From the NCBI GenBank assembly GCA_944390045.1, contig CALXOO010000023.1:1-32987 (forward strand): a stretch of DNA of 32,987 nt. The letters are read 5' to 3'. Below, one piece after another: positions 16,892-26,315 of this stretch. The notes beneath the pieces are model-generated. The model did not search any database, was not told the DNA's origin, and was given only the letters and a program-made list of their open reading frames with translations. Within the stretch, counting starts at the first letter, position 1; the number at the start of each line of letters is the position of its first letter. The DNA is from an uncultured Spirochaetales bacterium (GTDB lineage: Bacteria; Spirochaetota; Spirochaetia; Sphaerochaetales; Sphaerochaetaceae). The position numbers were made by a program, and so were the translations under genes.

Positions 16892-18134
16892 CAAGTATCT
16901 CCTTTACGGTCCTGCCGTCGACATAGCTCGGAGTGAACACGGACACGGTCCTGAGTGAAAGCGTGAACTGTCTCGCCACATCGCTGCCGAAGATTCTGCT
17001 TGCCTTCGTGAATGGCTCGCATCCTTTATCGTCAATGACCATGGTATCGCTTTCGAAGCTTACCGGTTCCTGGATGTCTATGACGACTTCGTAGGGCGCA
17101 AGCTCCTTATAGCGCACCTTGAGGGATCTGTAGAGCCAGTCTTCAACCTCAAGGCGGCTGAAGAGATCTCCGCAGTCTTTCTCCATTCTGCCTTCTCCGT
17201 CCCAGGCCTTCTCGAAGACCTTCACGAACAGCTGGTTGTCTGCGACTCTGCCTATGAGGCGGAAAGGCTCGAAGCCGGAATGACGGCGGGGCAGCAGGTC
17301 GAACTCGTAGTCATCAGTGAAGTACAGTTCGTCCAGGCTGATCTCCTTTTCCCTCAGCGCCTCAAGAATGGCCTTCTTTATCATGCAGGTGGCACTGCGC
17401 ACGCCTTTGTGCCAGTAGACATTGCGGTACATCAGGTATTTTGAGAAGAGCAGGTTCTCAAGAGAGGAGAGGGCGTCGCGGTGGATCGCTATGCGGCCTT
17501 CATGCAGGACCATGGACGAGATCAGGTAGCCGTTGTCCTGCAGCCCGTAAGGCACACCGGCGAAAAATGCGTCCCTGTTCAGGTAGTCCAGCTTGTCCGG
17601 ATCCAGTGCTCCTGAGAGGATGTTGCGGTATATCATGCACTCACCGTCGGCCGGCCTGTTCTTGTCAATGATCGCCATGACCATGCCGGCGTCAGCGCCG
17701 GTGCCCCTGACAGCCTCCCTGAGGCTCTTGTCTGTGCTGATCAGCTCTCCTGCCAGCTCCTCGTGCTCGCGTATGCTCAGCTCCTTCAGTGAGTGGGCGT
17801 AGGGGAAGTGTCCGATATCGTGAAGCAGACAGGCTGCGAGGAAGCTCCTGATGCCGCAGGCAGTGAAGTGCACGTCGTCCTTCCTCACCAGGCTCTTCAT
17901 GATCAGCCTGCCAGTGTGGTACACGCCGAGCGAGTGGGCAAGGCGGGTATGCACTGCTCCCGGATAGATGTGGCAGGCCGGGCCGTTCTGTCTGATCCTG
18001 TCAAGCTTCTGCACGCTGGCCTCCAGGTAAAGTGACTTGAAGGCGCCGTCCAGCTTGATGTCGTTCCATAGAGGGTCACGGATGCTGTGGTCGAAGCCGT
18101 CGTCCAGCGCATCCAACAGTTCTTTTCTGCTCAT
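16872..18134 (-). CDS. HD-superfamily phosphohydrolase (COG1078/SAMHD1-like)
   Basis: This 420-residue metal-dependent phosphohydrolase has the HD signature spread as expected: HTRLAHSLGVYHTG (about 62-75), CLLHDIGHFPYAHSLKEL (about 102-119), REHEE, and the later aspartate in DPDKLDYLNRDAFFAGVPYG. Bacterial relatives of SAMHD1 often hydrolyse dNTPs or other nucleotides, but the substrate here is unknown. There is no Shine-Dalgarno sequence before ATG 18134, and a TAGAAT -10-like element lies 9 bases upstream. It is divergent from the secreted-protein gene at 18183 across only 48 bases and forms an operon with ttcA. Confidence 0.87.
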   Translation of the reverse strand: MSRKELLDALDDGFDHSIRDPLWNDIKLDGAFKSLYLEASVQKLDRIRQNGPACHIYPGAVHTRLAHSLGVYHTGRLIMKSLVRKDDVHFTACGIRSFLAACLLHDIGHFPYAHSLKELSIREHEELAGELISTDKSLREAVRGTGADAGMVMAIIDKNRPADGECMIYRNILSGALDPDKLDYLNRDAFFAGVPYGLQDNGYLISSMVLHEGRIAIHRDALSSLENLLFSKYLMYRNVYWHKGVRSATCMIKKAILEALREKEISLDELYFTDDYEFDLLPRRHSGFEPFRLIGRVADNQLFVKVFEKAWDGEGRMEKDCGDLFSRLEVEDWLYRSLKVRYKELAPYEVVIDIQEPVSFESDTMVIDDKGCEPFTKASRIFGSDVARQFTLSLRTVSVFTPSYVDGRTVKEILDARYSF

Positions 18135-18182
18135 AGACAGTCCATTCTAGCATCAAAGCGGGCTTTGGGCTATTCTGCTTTC
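18135..18182. promoter_or_regulatory. Compact divergent promoter region with -10 elements next to both start codons
   Basis: Leftward, TAGAAT (18144-18149) lies 9 bases before the HD gene ATG, with TAGCCC 17 bases further upstream (18167-18172). Rightward, TATTCT (18171-18176) lies 6 bases before ATG 18183, with TAGCAT 17 bases upstream (18148-18153). Neither gene has a Shine-Dalgarno sequence. Confidence 0.4.
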
Positions 18183-18629
18183 ATGAAAAAGCTTCTTGCC
18201 GCCATTCTCCTGCTGTCTTCGCTCCCGCTGGCTGCTGCCATCTATCCGTCAGATCCTGATATCGGACGGCTTGACGCGGGAAACAGCCTGGTGCTCGAGG
18301 CTCTGGCAAGCCCATACGGACCCCAGTGGCTGGAGGCATATGTCGAGCCGGAATACCAGCGCGACTTCAGCGCCCTGCACTCGAAGACACTTGCCTCCAT
18401 TCTGCCGCTTGATGATGTGATAATGTCCTCACAGGAGGGCAGGGTACTGGCAAAGGACAGGACTGGAAAAGCGGTGATGGTCTTCCATCTCAGCCCGGAC
18501 GGGCTGATCCGCTCACTTTCCTTCCAGAATGTCCATCAGAGCGTCGAAACGTCCGATCGCAGCCTGGACACTCTCCTTCCGCCCCATGTCGACACCGGCA
18601 CTCCTGAGGGAGTCAATGGGGTAGTGTGA
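18183..18629 (+). CDS. Small secreted protein of unknown function
   Basis: The 148-residue product begins MKKLLAAILLLSSLPLAAA, a clear signal peptide with cleavage near AAA-IYP. The mature part contains YVEPEYQRDFSALHSKTLASILPLDDVIMSSQEGRVLAKDRTGKAVMVFHLSPDGLI. It has no cysteine and no recognised domain. The open frame extends upstream to 18087, but that part reads antisense to the HD gene. The last 117 bases overlap the 3' end of the opposing pepF gene. The residues there (SVETSDRSLDTLLPPHVDTG and on) look less protein-like, so the true ancestral end may have been earlier. Confidence 0.6.
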   Translation: MKKLLAAILLLSSLPLAAAIYPSDPDIGRLDAGNSLVLEALASPYGPQWLEAYVEPEYQRDFSALHSKTLASILPLDDVIMSSQEGRVLAKDRTGKAVMVFHLSPDGLIRSLSFQNVHQSVETSDRSLDTLLPPHVDTGTPEGVNGVV

Positions 18630-20279
18630 GCCTCCGCTCCTGAGAAAGCCGATGTAGTCATTCCTCTCCCTCTCTCCTCCTGTCATAACCCTGTCTGCCA
18701 GTGCGATTGAGGCACAGATGCCCGTCGCGTATTTGTAGACATAGAAGGCCCGGTAGAAGTGCGGGATGCGCAGGAACTCAAGATCGCTCTCCGGCTCGAA
18801 AACGACTGAGGGACCGAAGTAGGCCTCAAGCAGTGACCTGTAGGTCTTCCTCATGAAATCAAGTGTCGCGACACCTCCGCGTTCGACTTCCTCATGGACC
18901 AGCAGCTCGAATTCTGCGAACATTGTCTGCCTGAAGAGAGTGCCGACCATATCGTCCAGGCGGCTTGCCACCAGGTAGCGCTTCATTCGTTCGTCCGTGC
19001 AGCCGGAGATCAGATGGCGGCTGAGGAGCTCCTCGTTGAAGGTTGAGGCCACCTCCGCCTCGAAGATCGTGTAGTTGTAGCTGAGGAAAGCGTTGTTGCG
19101 CGTGCTGTACCAGGAGTGCATTGAATGCCCGCCCTCATGGATGAGCGTGAAGACGGAGGAGAGCACATCGTCGCGGTAGTTCGTCAGGATGTAGGGCATG
19201 GTCCTGTATCCTCCTGAGGAGAAGGCTCCGGAACGCTTTCCCTCGTTTTCGTACCTGTCGACCCATCTGGCTGGCCCGAGTCCGTTGACAAGGGTGTCCC
19301 TGTACTCATCGCCCAGCGGTGTGACTGCATCAGAGATCAGACTGACAGCCTCTTCATAGCTGTAGTGCGAGCTGACGTTCTCGACCATTGGCAGGTAGAC
19401 ATCGTAGTGATTCAGCCTCGTCTTTCCCAGCAGCTTTGCCCTGAGTGCGTAGTAGCGGTGCAGGCTTCTGAAGCCGTCATGGACTGTGCCTATGAGGTTT
19501 CTGTAGACTTCCTGCGGCACCTTGTCAGGATAGAGCGCAGCCTCCAGGCTGGAGCTGTATTTCCTGGCCCGGGCCTCGAAGATGTCCTGGTTCACGCTGC
19601 CACTGTAAAGACGCGAGAGGACGTGGCGGTGGGCCTCATAGACTCCGTAGAGCCTCTTATAGGCATCCCTCCTCACGTTTTCATCGGGATTCTGCATGAA
19701 TGACTGCCAGCTGGCATGGGTGAGCCTGACTCCGTTTATGGAGCCGAAGTCAAGATCCACGTCATTCAGGTCGTGGAAGGCGTCAGAGCAGGCGCTGGAG
19801 GCCTCACTGTTGAGTGACAGGAGGTGTTCCTCGCTGTCACTGAGTGTGTGGTCCTTCATATGAAGTGTCTTCCTGATGAAGATCCTGTATGAAGAGAAAC
19901 GGTCATCCGAAAGCCAGCTTTCGAGCTTTCCGCTGTCCATTGCCATGATCTGCGGATCGACCCAGCTTGTCGCCTGACTGAACTTCGCCTCCAGTGCGCT
20001 GGCAAGCCCTGCGTATTTCTGGTTGTCGGGATCTCCCGCATCTGACTCGAACCGGAGCGAGGCCCAGATGATCAGGTTCTCGATCAGCTTGCCTGCCGTC
20101 TCAAGCTCGCCCAGAAGGGAAAGCATTGCCTCCATGCTCTCACCGATCTTTCCCTGCCAGTAGCTGATGTGCTCGACGAGGGAGAGGGCCCTGTCGTAAT
20201 CCTCCTTCCAGAGTGCGCCGTCAGCGTAGAGGGCTTCCAGATCCCATGTGTCCTCTTTTCTCTGTTCACTTCTCTTCAT
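18513..20279 (-). CDS. pepF: Oligoendopeptidase F (M3 metallopeptidase)
   Basis: This cytosolic zinc peptidase cuts short peptides. The 588-residue protein has the M3 zinc site HEGGH (about residues 381-385) in TLIHEGGHSMHSWYS, and the third ligand glutamate in IFEAEVASTFNEELL. The PepF N-terminal helical region is present, with WDLEALY near the start. ATG 20279 is chosen because GAGGAGGTG lies just ahead of it; an in-frame start at 20294 has no support. The start lies 14 bases inside the rdgB end, so translation is probably coupled. The 3' end overlaps the opposing secreted-protein gene. Confidence 0.93.
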   Translation of the reverse strand: MKRSEQRKEDTWDLEALYADGALWKEDYDRALSLVEHISYWQGKIGESMEAMLSLLGELETAGKLIENLIIWASLRFESDAGDPDNQKYAGLASALEAKFSQATSWVDPQIMAMDSGKLESWLSDDRFSSYRIFIRKTLHMKDHTLSDSEEHLLSLNSEASSACSDAFHDLNDVDLDFGSINGVRLTHASWQSFMQNPDENVRRDAYKRLYGVYEAHRHVLSRLYSGSVNQDIFEARARKYSSSLEAALYPDKVPQEVYRNLIGTVHDGFRSLHRYYALRAKLLGKTRLNHYDVYLPMVENVSSHYSYEEAVSLISDAVTPLGDEYRDTLVNGLGPARWVDRYENEGKRSGAFSSGGYRTMPYILTNYRDDVLSSVFTLIHEGGHSMHSWYSTRNNAFLSYNYTIFEAEVASTFNEELLSRHLISGCTDERMKRYLVASRLDDMVGTLFRQTMFAEFELLVHEEVERGGVATLDFMRKTYRSLLEAYFGPSVVFEPESDLEFLRIPHFYRAFYVYKYATGICASIALADRVMTGGERERNDYIGFLRSGGSHYPIDSLRSAGVDMGRKESVQAAIGRFDALMDILEGK

Positions 20280-20883
20280 CAAGCACCTCCTCAATCAGTC
20301 TGTTGATCCTGCGCATGGCCCTGCCGCGGTGGCAGAGTCTGTCCTTCTCCTCATCACTCAGCTGGCTTGCACTGAGTCCGGTCCCGCTGACGATGAAGAC
20401 CGGATCATAGCCGAAGCCGTTCTCTCCAAGCGGCTCCTTTGCGATCTCTCCCTCCACTGTCTCCTGGACGACATAGATCCTGTCCGGGGATAGCATGAGG
20501 ACAGCGGCACAGACGAATCTCGCACTCCTGCTGCTCCTGTCTTTCATCTCATCCAGCAGCATCATATACTGCTGCCTGCTTGTCAGCCGGCGCCCGTCTT
20601 CGCAGCCATAGCGCGAAGTGTGGATGCCAGGTCTGCCTCCGAGTGCGTCGACTGCCAGCCCTGAGTCATCGGCAAGCACCGGTGCCCTGACTATGCTGTA
20701 AAGGCATCTGGCCTTTATCAGCGCGTTCTGGATGAAGCTGTCACCGTCCTCAACCGGATCGAAGGAAGTGATTCCGGCCTCTGATTGCAGGATGATTCTG
20801 ACACCCGGCAGGACAAGACGCTGCATCTCAGTCTTCTTATGTGTGTTTGACGATGCGAAATAGAGTTCGAATGGCTTCTGCAT
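20266..20883 (-). CDS. rdgB: Non-canonical purine NTP pyrophosphatase (RdgB/HAM1)
   Basis: This enzyme removes dITP and XTP from the nucleotide pool. The 205-residue protein has the family start ELYFASSNTHKKTE (equivalent to ATGNxxK), DGDSFIQNALIKA, APVLADDSGLAVDALGGRPGIHTSRYG, and the C-terminal GFGYDPVFIV..SQLSDEEKDRLCHRGRAM block. ATG 20883 fits the family length. It has no Shine-Dalgarno sequence, but a TATATT lies 8 bases upstream. An alternative ATG at 20928 overlaps the previous stop as ATGA and would add 15 residues not typical of the family. Which start is used is unsettled. Confidence 0.92.
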   Translation of the reverse strand: MQKPFELYFASSNTHKKTEMQRLVLPGVRIILQSEAGITSFDPVEDGDSFIQNALIKARCLYSIVRAPVLADDSGLAVDALGGRPGIHTSRYGCEDGRRLTSRQQYMMLLDEMKDRSSRSARFVCAAVLMLSPDRIYVVQETVEGEIAKEPLGENGFGYDPVFIVSGTGLSASQLSDEEKDRLCHRGRAMRRINRLIEEVLDEEK

Positions 20884-20927
20884 ACAGCTGAAATATAGCT
20901 CAACAGGAGAGAAAGGTACACTCATTT

Positions 20928-21968
20928 TCATTTCTCGGGTATGATCTCGAGCTCCCACAGCAGACTGGTGCTGCAGTCCACGCGCTGCAGGAATGCCCGC
21001 TCCCTGCGCACTGCGTTGTATACAGATTCTCTGGACATTGAGAGCAGGGGACAGAGCTCTGCCAGCGGTACGGCGTAGCTTATCCTCGCGATCAGCCTGC
21101 AGTTCTCGTGTACGCGGCTGAGTGTGAGATCCCTCAGCCTCTCAAGCTCCTCCCTCTTCTCCGGGTCTTCTTCCCTTGCGATGCTGTTGCACAGTGCGAT
21201 GTACCTGGACCAGTGGCGGTCCTTGATTCCGGTCATCTTCTCCTGCCTTGCCTTCGCCTCTTGCCTGTACTGTGACCTGAACTGGTCAAGTGCCGCGGTC
21301 AGGGCAACGTCCACGTCTAGGATCTCGGCGGTCTCATGAATGAATTCGGCAGTGTATTCCTCTTTGAGAAGCAGGATCAGGATCACGAAGTCCCTGCGGG
21401 CTCTGGGTTTCGACAGGTGACGGTACAGTCTCTGGAGCTTGCCGTCCGCGAAATACCTGTAGCGCGGTACGTGGGCAGTGATGAGACTGATCACCTCATC
21501 TAGGGTGGAGAAGCTGCGGATAATGTGCTCTCCCTCATCCAGACTCCTGGACAGGCGGCCGACCTCATACTGCGGGTCAGGACTGTAAGCACAGCTCTGG
21601 TCATAGCTCAGATGGTCACTGTATGCGACGACATTTTCCCCGGCCCTCCGACCGCGGCCGTGCAGGTGCCTGGCCCCCATTCTGGCAACTCCGGTGAGGT
21701 AGGCCGTGTAGCTTCCCTCGGTAAGTCTGTAACTGTAGATGATCCTGTCAATGCGTCCGATGATCTCGAGCAGTATGGTGCCTGCCTCATCCTCGTCTAC
21801 AAGCAGCCTGTCGCGCAGGATGCCGTATATCAGCTCACAGGAGCGCTGACGCACCTGCCTGAACTCAGATGAGCAGTCTTCTCCGCGCTCACGCAGCCAC
21901 AGCAGCCTGTCCACCGTCTCCTGCAGTCTGTCATTCTCAGTGCGGCTGATGATTTCTCTTCTCACCAT
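20928..21968 (-). CDS. Unrecognised protein with sigma-70-like region 2 and a C-terminal HTH-like segment
   Basis: I recognise no named family. In the 346-residue product, residues about 38-108 follow the pattern of sigma-70 region 2: an acidic helix (VDEDEAGTILLEIIGRIDRIIYSY), a Gly turn (TEGSYTAYLTGVARMGARHL) and a basic end (HGRGRR). This compares with D/E-D-x-x-Q-E...GSFxAWLxxIARNxxLDxLRR in true factors. A middle part of about 190 mostly helical, charged residues is unlike any sigma domain. Near the C-terminus, PLAELCPLLSMSRESVYNAVRRERAFL resembles a helix-turn-helix of region 4 type. GGAGGAAATT precedes the ATG, a strong ribosome-binding site. A role in transcription is inferred. Confidence 0.6.
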   Translation of the reverse strand: MVRREIISRTENDRLQETVDRLLWLRERGEDCSSEFRQVRQRSCELIYGILRDRLLVDEDEAGTILLEIIGRIDRIIYSYRLTEGSYTAYLTGVARMGARHLHGRGRRAGENVVAYSDHLSYDQSCAYSPDPQYEVGRLSRSLDEGEHIIRSFSTLDEVISLITAHVPRYRYFADGKLQRLYRHLSKPRARRDFVILILLLKEEYTAEFIHETAEILDVDVALTAALDQFRSQYRQEAKARQEKMTGIKDRHWSRYIALCNSIAREEDPEKREELERLRDLTLSRVHENCRLIARISYAVPLAELCPLLSMSRESVYNAVRRERAFLQRVDCSTSLLWELEIIPEK

Positions 21969-22048
21969 AATTTCCTCCAGTTTCTGTGTAGGGGATAAAT
22001 AGCAAGAAGAGTGCCATCAGTTATTATGTTTTGTGTTGTAAGAAATTG

Positions 22049-23032
22049 CTAAAGAAGCTTCTCGGCCTGATCAAGAACCATGTCCATCACTGAGGACAGA
22101 GTGCCTTCGACATTCGCACCGGCCGCGTATCTGTGGCCGCCGCCTCCGAAGGTGGCGGCAAAAGCGCCGATGTCAATGCCGCTCATGTTCTTGCTGCGCA
22201 TTCCGATCTCAACCTGTCCATCCTTCTCCTTGAAGAAGAGCACGATCCTGACATTGGCAACCTGAAGCAGCTGGCTGTATATATCGTCGCCAGGCTTTCC
22301 CTCGATCTTCTCGTCTGCGCCTGTCCAGGTGTAGAGAATTGCTCCGCCACAGCGGTCAGAGACCCTCTGGATCAGTCTTGCCACAGACTTGAAGTAGGAG
22401 AGTGTCTTTCCGTCGTGCATCTCGTCATAGACCGCATAGGGGGAGACACCCTGGGCGACAAGGCCGGCGACACGCTCCAGTGTCTCGGCACCGACAGCCT
22501 CGCTGATGAAGTGGAAAAAGCCCGTGTCTGTCGCAAAGCCCCTGTAGATATAGTCAGCCATCTCAGCGTCAAGCGGGACACCGAGTTCTTCGCGCAGGTG
22601 ATCGACAATGAGTGAGGTGGAAACGGACTGCGGCCTGATGTACATCAGGTTCTCAGAAGTGAACCTCTCTCCGGCGCTGTGGTGGTCAAGCACAATGATC
22701 CGGGACTGTGTGAAAGGCCTGATGACCTGTCCTGGACGGTCAAAGGTGGAGCAGTCCACGACGATGACCAGCGGCTTGCGAAGGGCAAGACCCTCTGGCA
22801 CTTCACTGAGGAAGCGGTCCTCATATGCCCTGATTTCATCTCTCTGGAAAGGGCCCTGGTTCAGCAGCGTGACCTTTTTCCCCAGATGGCCCAGCAGCCT
22901 CCCGCATGCCAGCTGGCTGAAGATGCAGTCGCCGTCGGGGTTGGAGTGTCCGATGACGACTGCCTCATCCGCACTGCGCACTGCATCCAGCAGTGCGGCG
23001 GGGAAGGGGGTGTAGATCTTCTCACTGGCCAT
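22049..23032 (-). CDS. nrnA: DHH-family phosphoesterase, NrnA-like (nanoRNase/pAp phosphatase)
   Basis: DHH/DHHA1 enzymes of this group degrade very short RNA or dephosphorylate 3'-phosphoadenosine 5'-phosphate with manganese. The 327-residue protein has [18 protein letters not shown] (motif I), IVVDCSTFD (motif II), the DHH motif in [22 protein letters not shown], and the DHHA1 end [21 protein letters not shown]. The usual D-A/S-I/L-G-S in motif I reads DCIFS. The start overlaps the clpX end by 11 bases, so it is the last gene of the tig-clpP-clpX run. An 80-base gap with no clear terminator separates it from the next gene. Confidence 0.88.
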   Translation of the reverse strand: MASEKIYTPFPAALLDAVRSADEAVVIGHSNPDGDCIFSQLACGRLLGHLGKKVTLLNQGPFQRDEIRAYEDRFLSEVPEGLALRKPLVIVVDCSTFDRPGQVIRPFTQSRIIVLDHHSAGERFTSENLMYIRPQSVSTSLIVDHLREELGVPLDAEMADYIYRGFATDTGFFHFISEAVGAETLERVAGLVAQGVSPYAVYDEMHDGKTLSYFKSVARLIQRVSDRCGGAILYTWTGADEKIEGKPGDDIYSQLLQVANVRIVLFFKEKDGQVEIGMRSKNMSGIDIGAFAATFGGGGHRYAAGANVEGTLSSVMDMVLDQAEKLL

Positions 23033-24272
23033 CAGTGAGCTTCCCTGTCCTGTATTCGATCACCGGGCTGCCGGTACCCCTGACACAGTCCTCCGTGATA
23101 GTGACAGAACTGATGTCGCTGTTGCTGGGCACCTCATAGCTGACGGAGAGCATGAGGTTTTCGACTATGGACCTGATACCTCGCGCTCCGGTGTTCTGGT
23201 CAATCGCCTGCTGGGCGATTGCATCTATCGCACCATCTGTGAACTTGAGATCGACTCCGTCAAGCGACATGCTGACGATGTACTGCTTGAGAATCGAGTT
23301 CTTCGGCTCGGTGATGATCCTTTTCAGGTCATCCTTGGTCAGATTGTTCAGCGACACGTGGATCGGAAGTCTGCCGATGAACTCGGGGATCAGTCCGAAC
23401 TTGACCAGGTCATCCGGATGGAGTTCCTTGAAAAGCTCCTCGAAACTCTTCTCTCCGGCATCCTCTACATCCGCGCCAAAGCCCATTGACTGGTTGCTGA
23501 CGCGCCTTTCGATGATCTTGTCCAGTCCGACAAAGGCACCTCCGCAGATGAAGAGTATGTTCTTCGTGTCGATTTTCAGCATCTCCTGGTTCGGATGCTT
23601 GCGTCCTCCCTGTGGAGGCACGGAGGCCACTGTCCCCTCGATTATCTTCAGGAGGGCCTGCTGTACACCCTCGCCGGAGACATCACGCGTGATCGAGACG
23701 TTCTCTCCCTTCTTTGAGATCTTGTCGATCTCATCGATGAAGATGATTCCGCGCTCTGCATCCTGAATATTGTCATTGGCCGCCTGGATCAGCTTGAGGA
23801 GTATGTTCTCCACATCCTCTCCGACATAGCCTGCCTCTGTCAGCGTAGTCGCATCAGCGATCGCGAAGGGCACGTTGAGACACTTTGCGAGCGTCCGTGC
23901 AAGCAGTGTCTTTCCGGTTCCCGTCGGTCCGATCAGCAGGACGTTCGACTTGTCAATCTCCGTACCGCTCTCGGCTATCCTGTCAGCGTACTTGACCCTC
24001 TTGTAGTGATTGTACACGGCGACGGAAAGGACCTTCTTGGCTTCTTCCTGACCGATGACATAGCTGTCGAGATAGGCCTTGATCTCTTTCGGGGTGGGGA
24101 TGGTCTCAAGGGTACTGGCTGATCCGGAAGCTCCAGGCGTGGAGCGAAGTATCTCCTGGCAGGTCTTGACGCACTCGCTGCAGATAGCGACGTTGCCCGG
24201 TCCGTGGATGAGTTTCTCCACTTCGCTGGCGTCGCGTCCGCAGAATGAACATGTCCTGTATCCTCTGGCCAT
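23022..24272 (-). CDS. clpX: ATP-dependent Clp protease ATP-binding subunit ClpX
   Basis: ClpX is the AAA+ unfoldase that feeds proteins into the ClpP chamber. The 416-residue protein has the N-terminal zinc-binding domain (Cys8, Cys11, Cys31, Cys34), Walker A GPTGTGKT (about 115-122), the pore loop region AGYVGEDVE, Walker [10 protein letters not shown] and the RRV sensor region. The ClpP-contacting loop reads MGFGADV in place of the common IGFGA. GAGGAAATAGAG precedes the ATG. Only two bases separate it from the clpP stop, so the two subunits are made from one message. Confidence 0.97.
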   Translation of the reverse strand: MARGYRTCSFCGRDASEVEKLIHGPGNVAICSECVKTCQEILRSTPGASGSASTLETIPTPKEIKAYLDSYVIGQEEAKKVLSVAVYNHYKRVKYADRIAESGTEIDKSNVLLIGPTGTGKTLLARTLAKCLNVPFAIADATTLTEAGYVGEDVENILLKLIQAANDNIQDAERGIIFIDEIDKISKKGENVSITRDVSGEGVQQALLKIIEGTVASVPPQGGRKHPNQEMLKIDTKNILFICGGAFVGLDKIIERRVSNQSMGFGADVEDAGEKSFEELFKELHPDDLVKFGLIPEFIGRLPIHVSLNNLTKDDLKRIITEPKNSILKQYIVSMSLDGVDLKFTDGAIDAIAQQAIDQNTGARGIRSIVENLMLSVSYEVPSNSDISSVTITEDCVRGTGSPVIEYRTGKLTDGQ

Positions 24273-24274
24273 CT

Positions 24275-24871
24275 CTATTTCCTCATGATCCTGTCGACGA
24301 TGTTGAATGCCACGGCCTCATCGGCGTCCATATAGTGGTCCCTTTCCATCGAGGAGGCTATTTCCTCCACGCCCTTGCCGGTATGCTGGGCAAGAATCCC
24401 GTTGAGAAGGGCCTTCATGCGCTGCAGCTCCCTGTTGGTGACCAGTATGTCGCTGGTCTGGCCCTCGACGCCGCCGATCGGCTGATGGATCATTACACGG
24501 GCATGTGGAAGGATGCTGCGCTTTCCCGGACTGCCTCCGGCCAGAATTATGCTGGCCATGGAGCAGGCCTGACCGAAGCAGATTGTGTTCACGTCACACT
24601 TGATGTACTGCATCGTGTCATAGATGGCAAGCCCGGCGGTGACCGCACCTCCGGGACTGTTGATATACAGGTTGATATCCTTCTTCGGGTTCTCGCTCTC
24701 CAGGAAGATCAGCTGGGCGACGACCAGGTCCGCCATTTCGTCCCTGATCTCGCCGTCCAGGAAGATGATCCTGTCCTTGAGAAGCCTGGAGTAAATATCA
24801 TAGGATCTCTCGCCGGCTCCCGACTGCTCAACGACATAGGGAACCAGCGTATTCATCTTGATATCGGACAA
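24275..24871 (-). CDS. clpP: ATP-dependent Clp protease proteolytic subunit ClpP
   Basis: This serine peptidase forms a tetradecamer chamber. The 198-residue protein has the oligomer and loop region [35 protein letters not shown], the catalytic Ser104 in GQACSMAS (usually GQAASMG), His129 in RVMIHQP, and Asp178 in [11 protein letters not shown]. The start is taken as TTG 24871, because GAGGA lies at good distance and overlaps the end of tig. ATG 24856 gives the more usual N-terminus ([10 protein letters not shown]) but has no ribosome-binding site. It lies between tig and clpX in the usual bacterial order. Confidence 0.96.
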   Translation of the reverse strand: MSDIKMNTLVPYVVEQSGAGERSYDIYSRLLKDRIIFLDGEIRDEMADLVVAQLIFLESENPKKDINLYINSPGGAVTAGLAIYDTMQYIKCDVNTICFGQACSMASIILAGGSPGKRSILPHARVMIHQPIGGVEGQTSDILVTNRELQRMKALLNGILAQHTGKGVEEIASSMERDHYMDADEAVAFNIVDRIMRK

Positions 24872-24874
24872 TTG

Positions 24875-26266
24875 TTATTCCTCTTTGGCGTCCTCGGAAG
24901 CTGCCTGCTCCTCAGACATCCTCTTGTAGTAATCTTCCATGTACTCATCCGGAGTGATGGGATCGCCGGACAGCTTGAAGGTGTTGTTCTCGATGAGGTA
25001 GTCGGGAACCTTGGAGAATGCCAGGTTGTCCTTTGCCTCCTCCCTGATCCTCTTGGCTGTCTCCTCATCTGTCTTGTCTGTGATGCGTCCCTCGACTGCC
25101 TTCTCAACTTCCTCATCCGTGACTGTCACGACGCCGGCCTTCTGTATCGCGTTGATGATGATTTGCTGGTTGAGGTCCCTGAGAGCACCTGAGGTGACCA
25201 TTGAGCGGATCATGTTGGCCAGGTTGTCGTCAACTTCCATCAGACGGTCGATCTCCTCCTGGCTGCGTCCGATCTGGCGCAGATAATCCCTAGTGGCACT
25301 GTCGATGGAGAAGCGCTCCATGGAGGCGGGAATCTCATACTTGCTGGACTTGATCACGGCGGAGAGGACCTTCTCAAGCTTCTCGCCCCTCACTGTGTAG
25401 TCGGCGCGGTTCTCGAGGTCCTTCCTGATTCCTTCCTTGAGGTCCTGAACTGTCTTGTACTCCTCCTTGACGTCCTGCGCGAACTCGTCATCCACCTCGG
25501 GAAGGATTCTCTCCTTGAGCTTTGTCAGCTTGATGGAGAGTCTGACTGTCCTGCCCCTGAGCTCGTCATCCGTCTCGCTCTCGCCGAAGGTCTTCTCGAC
25601 TGTCTTCTCGTCACCGGTCTTCATGCCGGTCACGTCGTCGTCGAACTTGTATCTGTTGTAGCCGCTTCCGATCGTGAATGCGTAGTCGCTCACGCTCTTG
25701 CCCTCAACCGGCTTGCCGTCGGCATCAAGCTCGCTGTAGTCAACAGTGGCAATATCGCCCTTGGCCGCAGCACCGTCCTTCTCCTTGATGACTGAGTTCT
25801 GCTCCCTGAGGTTCTCGATTTCCTTGTTGACAGCCTCGTCAGTCGCCACGACATTGGGAATCTCGAACTCCAGTCCCGTGTACTGTCCGAGCTCGACCTT
25901 GGGGAAGACATCATAGACAACCGTCGCAGTGATGTCAGTGTCCTTCTTCAGAGGGCGGATCTCGTCCTCATTGGCCAGAGAAGGTGTGCAGTAGGGCAGC
26001 GGGCGCGACTCGAAGTCGAGCTTCTTCACTTCCTCGTCGAAAAGCCTGTCGATGAGGTCGTATGTCGCCTCTTCCCTGACATACTCGCCAATCTGGCGCT
26101 CAACGATGCTGAGCGGGGCCTTGCCCTTCCTGAATCCCTTGAGCGCAATGGTCTTTGCGTACTTGTTCAGCCTGGCGGCGTACTCTTCTTCGATCGTCTG
26201 CGCGGGGATGGTCATTGTGAGAGCCATCTGGGACTTCTCTCTTGCTTCCATTTTGATGTCGGCCAT
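24875..26266 (-). CDS. tig: Trigger factor
   Basis: Trigger factor is a ribosome-bound chaperone and prolyl isomerase that meets new chains at the exit tunnel. The 463-residue protein has the ribosome-docking signature GFRKGKAP (about 44-51) in the N-terminal domain. A central FKBP-type domain is at about 150-240 (GDIATVDYSELDADGKPVEG, FTIGSGYNRYKFDDDVTGM). A long helical, charged C-terminal arm ends in an acidic tail. AAGGACGG lies ahead of the ATG. It is first in the tig-clpP-clpX-nrnA run, with its own strong promoter. Confidence 0.97.
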   Translation of the reverse strand: MADIKMEAREKSQMALTMTIPAQTIEEEYAARLNKYAKTIALKGFRKGKAPLSIVERQIGEYVREEATYDLIDRLFDEEVKKLDFESRPLPYCTPSLANEDEIRPLKKDTDITATVVYDVFPKVELGQYTGLEFEIPNVVATDEAVNKEIENLREQNSVIKEKDGAAAKGDIATVDYSELDADGKPVEGKSVSDYAFTIGSGYNRYKFDDDVTGMKTGDEKTVEKTFGESETDDELRGRTVRLSIKLTKLKERILPEVDDEFAQDVKEEYKTVQDLKEGIRKDLENRADYTVRGEKLEKVLSAVIKSSKYEIPASMERFSIDSATRDYLRQIGRSQEEIDRLMEVDDNLANMIRSMVTSGALRDLNQQIIINAIQKAGVVTVTDEEVEKAVEGRITDKTDEETAKRIREEAKDNLAFSKVPDYLIENNTFKLSGDPITPDEYMEDYYKRMSEEQAASEDAKEE

Positions 26267-26315
26267 GTTTTTCCGTCCTTGATTTATTTGTAATAGTCCA
26301 AAATATCCTAAAGCA

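Noticed and set aside
24245..25192. Plus-strand frame of 315 codons opposite clpP and tig
   Set aside because: Antisense shadow of conserved genes.
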